In this document: piece by piece, positions 7,871 through 10,000 of the stretch
Numbering within the stretch: the stretch's first letter is position 1
Layout: each line of letters starts with the position of its first letter
Assembly: GCF_020217005.1 (NCBI RefSeq)
Contig: NZ_JAIWOI010000373.1
Coordinates: forward strand, 1 to 10,000
Length of the DNA: 10,000 bases
Reading direction: 5' to 3'
From: Rheinheimera sp.
Lineage (GTDB): Bacteria > Pseudomonadota > Gammaproteobacteria > Enterobacterales > Alteromonadaceae
Notes under the pieces: generated by a model
Told to the model about the DNA's origin: nothing
Seen by the model: only the letters and a program-made list of their open reading frames with translations
Database searches by the model: none
Translations under genes and position numbers: made by a program

Positions 7871-8662
7871 ATGAATCACGTGACATTAAATCGGATCAAA
7901 GCGGCTTTAGTAGTCGCAACTCTTACTATAAGTAGTTTGGCCTGTGCTTCAGATAAACCCACTGTTGTGCTGGTTCACGGTGCTTTTGCAGAATCGTCCA
8001 GTTGGAATGCGGTAGCGGCAACACTGAAACAGCAGGGCTATCCAGTCATCGCTGCAGCTAACCCGTTGCGCAGCCTTAGCGCAGATGCTGATTATGTCTC
8101 CAGTGTAGTGAAACAGACCACCGGCTCTGTTGTTTTGGTCGGCCACTCCTACGGCGGCGCAGTGATCAGTAATGCCGTAAAAGAGAACACCAATGTCAAA
8201 GCTTTAGTCTATGTCGCAGCTTTTGCCCCAGAACAAGGGGAGACGGTGCTGGAGTTATCCAATCGTTACCCTGGCAGCACCTTAGGCTCAGCACTTGCTG
8301 CTCCTGTCGTGTTAAAAGATGGCAATAAAGACCTGTACATACAACAGGATAAGTTCGGAGCCCAGTTTGCGGCTGATGTTCCAGTGGCAGAAGCCACACT
8401 GATGGCGGCAACACAACGCCCTATTACTGAACTTGCATTAACGGAGCCTTCAGCACAACCAGCCTGGCATAACACAGCTTCCTGGGCCATTTATGGCACG
8501 GCGGATAAAAACATCCCCGCGGTCGCAATGAAATTTATGGCGCAACGTGCCAAAGCGAAAAAAATCGTCGAGGTATCAGGCGCCTCTCATGTCGTAATGA
8601 CATCCCATCCGGACAAAGTCGCAGCGCTGATCATTGAAGCAGCCACAGCTGCAATGAAGTAA
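7871..8662 (+). CDS. Exported alpha/beta hydrolase (Abhydrolase_6, EstC/hydroxynitrile-lyase-like)
   Basis: A 263-residue protein starts at an ATG with AAGGAA 7 nt upstream. Residues 1-26 form a Sec signal peptide: a basic start with R8 and K10, a hydrophobic core, and probable cleavage after ACA at residue 26. Cys25 follows SLA, a poor lipobox, so lipidation is unlikely. The mature part has the oxyanion motif VHGAF (35-39), the nucleophile elbow GHSYGG with S93, the acid D212 in YGTADKNIP and H240 in GASHVVMTSHP, a complete triad. The layout and short cap resemble small esterases of the EstC/plant hydroxynitrile lyase group; the substrate is unknown. A second exported hydrolase starts 44 bp downstream, so the two probably act together in the periplasm or outside the cell. 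No convincing promoter was found in the gap upstream (7682-7870). Confidence 0.92.
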   Translation: MNHVTLNRIKAALVVATLTISSLACASDKPTVVLVHGAFAESSSWNAVAATLKQQGYPVIAAANPLRSLSADADYVSSVVKQTTGSVVLVGHSYGGAVISNAVKENTNVKALVYVAAFAPEQGETVLELSNRYPGSTLGSALAAPVVLKDGNKDLYIQQDKFGAQFAADVPVAEATLMAATQRPITELALTEPSAQPAWHNTASWAIYGTADKNIPAVAMKFMAQRAKAKKIVEVSGASHVVMTSHPDKVAALIIEAATAAMK

Positions 8663-8706
8663 ACCTTAACCATTTACCACTAACATAGACTAAAGAGGAT
8701 ATTGAT

Positions 8707-9720
8707 ATGAAAACACTGCAGACTATTCTGGCCGTCAGCCTGGTCTCCTTCACATCCAGCCATGCAATAGCGGCTGGCTCACCAGGAGTGGAGCAACAAA
8801 CCCAGAGCTTTTTAAACGCTCTGGCACAAGGCGGGGGTAAACCGCTAGAACAATTAACACCCCAGGATGCCCGCGCTGTGCTGGTGGGCGCTCAGCAAGG
8901 CGCCACCTTGCCAGAGGCCGTTGTCAGCGAAAAAGTGATTAAGGCCGATGGTCAGACTATTAAACTGGTGATCGTAAAGCCAAAAGCAGCTAAAGGTAGC
9001 TTACCAGCCTTTATGTTCTTCCACGGCGGCGGTTGGGTCTTGGGTGATTTCCCTACCCATGAGCGTTTGATCCGTGATTTAGTGCAGCGCTCAGGTGCCG
9101 CAGCTGTCTATGTAGATTACACGCCATCCCCTGAAGCCAAATACCCTACCGCTATTAATCAGGCTTATGCTGCAACCAAATGGGTAGCCAGCCATGGCAA
9201 AGAGATTGGCGTAGATGGCAGCCGTTTGGCCGTCGCGGGCAACAGCGTAGGTGGCAATATGGCGGCAGTGGTCGCTTTAAAAGCTAAGGCTGAAGGCTCG
9301 CCTAAACTTAAATTCCAGTTATTGCTGTGGCCTGTGACAGACGCCAGCTTTAACAACAGCTCTTATCACACTTATGCAGAAGGCCACTTCTTAACCCGTA
9401 ATATGATGCTGTGGTTCTGGGATAACTACACAACCAGTGCAGAACAACGTAACGAAATTTATGCCTCGCCATTACGCGCAAGTACAGAACAGTTACAAGG
9501 CCTGCCGCCAGCGTTAATTCAGACTGCAGAAATGGACGTCTTGCGTGATGAAGGTGAAGCCTATGGCCGTCACCTGAGCGATGCAGGTGTCGCTGTGACG
9601 ACAGTGCGTTACAACGGCATGATCCACGATTTTGGTCTGTTGAATGTATTGAGCACAGTACCAGCAGTGCAAGATGCGTTAGATCAGGCCGGTCGGGAAT
9701 TAAAAGACCACCTGAACTAA
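8707..9720 (+). CDS. Exported alpha/beta hydrolase fold-3 (hormone-sensitive-lipase family) esterase
   Basis: A 337-residue protein starts at an ATG with AGAGGA about 8 nt upstream. Residues 1 to about 22 are a Sec signal peptide ending in HAIA/A. The HSL-family signature FFHGGGW (104-110) forms the oxyanion hole. The nucleophile is S180 in AGNSVGG, the acid D277 in EMDVLRDEGEAYG and the base H307 in MIHDFG. Helix-rich residues 24-75 form the N-terminal cap usual in this family, which hydrolyses short- to medium-chain esters. Many relatives are cytoplasmic, so export is a mild oddity. Together with the 44-bp-upstream hydrolase it makes a two-gene plus-strand unit, ended by a hairpin 33 bp after the stop. 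The substrate cannot be predicted. Confidence 0.94.
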   Translation: MKTLQTILAVSLVSFTSSHAIAAGSPGVEQQTQSFLNALAQGGGKPLEQLTPQDARAVLVGAQQGATLPEAVVSEKVIKADGQTIKLVIVKPKAAKGSLPAFMFFHGGGWVLGDFPTHERLIRDLVQRSGAAAVYVDYTPSPEAKYPTAINQAYAATKWVASHGKEIGVDGSRLAVAGNSVGGNMAAVVALKAKAEGSPKLKFQLLLWPVTDASFNNSSYHTYAEGHFLTRNMMLWFWDNYTTSAEQRNEIYASPLRASTEQLQGLPPALIQTAEMDVLRDEGEAYGRHLSDAGVAVTTVRYNGMIHDFGLLNVLSTVPAVQDALDQAGRELKDHLN

Positions 9721-9752
9721 GTTCACCGGATCTAAAACTTAACTGCAGCTCC

Positions 9753-9788
9753 AGTCTCTGCCCATCCAATTGGCAGAGACTTTCTTCT
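9753..9788 (+). terminator. Rho-independent terminator of the exported hydrolase operon
   Basis: A perfect 10-bp stem (AGTCTCTGCC at 9753-9762 with GGCAGAGACT at 9772-9781) encloses a 9-nt loop and is followed by a short T-rich run TTCTTCT. It lies 33 bp past the stop of the esterase gene. The T-run is interrupted, but the stem is strong and well placed. Confidence 0.75.
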
Positions 9789-9837
9789 GTAAGACCAGAC
9801 AACAGATCATTGATACCAGCTCCAGACCCACCCCAGT

Positions 9838-9881
9838 TATGCCTTTGTATAGGTTCATTTGCTGACCAGACTCTGTAATCT
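9838..9881 (+). promoter_or_regulatory. Predicted promoter and operator of the TMEM175-type gene
   Basis: On the plus strand the repeat TATGCC-TT-TGTATA (9838-9851) is followed after 24 nt by TAATCT (9876-9881), a 3/6 -10 match preceded by a TG. The -35 position holds GTTCAT, which is poor. The repeat differs from the catalase copy read in the same direction (TATGCC-TA-TGTATA) by one base, and both continue AGGT. The predicted start near 9888 leaves a leader of about 59 nt. Confidence 0.55.
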
Positions 9882-9946
9882 GCAATTAAACCAGCTCGTG
9901 CTGTGGACATAGCCGGAAGCATCCATTTGACCAAAAGGCATATTTT

Positions 9947-10000
9947 ATGGGCAAAAACAGACTGGAAACCCTGTTTGACGGGGTACTTGCCATTATTATC
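9947..10000 (+). CDS. Start of a TMEM175-family (DUF1211) membrane channel protein, truncated by the window edge
   Basis: Only 18 codons are visible: MGKNRLETLFDGVLAIII. They match the start of the bacterial TMEM175/DUF1211 family, whose first membrane helix begins with an R-x-x-x-(F/L)-(S/F)-D-G-V-x-A-I motif; here R5 and D11-G12-V13 are present, with LF in place of the commoner FS before the Asp. Family members are tetrameric or dimeric potassium-permeable channels in the inner membrane. An AAGG box lies 8 nt upstream of the ATG. The short visible length limits certainty, but the motif is distinctive. Confidence 0.7.
   Translation, partial: MGKNRLETLFDGVLAIII

Noticed and set aside
7871..7948. 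Lipoprotein signal (Cys25) in the exported hydrolase
   Set aside because: The residues before the Cys (S-L-A) are a poor lipobox, and an A-C-A signal peptidase I site fits better.
9350..9934. 194-codon minus-strand open frame overlapping the esterase end
   Set aside because: It is antisense to a well-supported esterase gene and its terminator, its residue composition is unlike a folded protein, and it has no recognisable domain.

Overview
The window looks like chromosomal DNA of a Gram-negative gammaproteobacterium. GC content is moderate, both strands are densely coded, and the genes include a HAMP-type chemoreceptor, FixJ/LuxR-type signalling, a small-subunit catalase and Sec-exported hydrolases. 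The overall flavour resembles Rheinheimera/Alteromonadales, but that assignment is inference from gene style, not a database match.

Layout. Bases 1-7607 are almost entirely minus-strand genes. Reading in the direction of transcription (right to left) they are: a catalase followed by a cytoplasmic haloperoxidase-like alpha/beta hydrolase (7607-5299); a membrane PAS histidine kinase whose stop overlaps the start of a FixJ/LuxR-type response regulator (5148-3083); a stand-alone CheY-like receiver protein (2982-2623); a methyl-accepting chemotaxis protein (2334-706); and the N-terminal part of another membrane sensor (636-1, cut by the window edge). On the plus strand are two exported alpha/beta hydrolases of different subfamilies (7871-8662 and 8707-9720) in one apparent operon, closed by a hairpin terminator. 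The first 18 codons of a TMEM175-type channel gene run off the right edge (9947-10000).

Regulation. The most notable signal is a repeated 14-bp inverted repeat, TATACC-NN-GGTATA and close variants, found only between genes. It lies in front of the kinase-regulator operon, the CheY-like gene, the chemoreceptor (two copies, one with a 3-bp spacer), the catalase operon and the TMEM175 gene. In five of the six copies the operator edge is exactly 24 nt from a plausible -10 hexamer and the -35 region is poor, the geometry expected of an activator touching the -35 region. The obvious candidate activator is the FixJ-type regulator encoded here. If so, the window shows most of a self-regulated local regulon: a membrane kinase senses an unknown signal and switches on peroxide detoxification, a hydrolase, a chemoreceptor, an ion channel and a receiver protein that could feed back on the phosphorelay.

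There is no gene-free stretch longer than 300 bases. The largest gap (2335-2622) holds the chemoreceptor promoter and its operators. I saw no tRNA, rRNA, CRISPR array, insertion sequence or attachment site.
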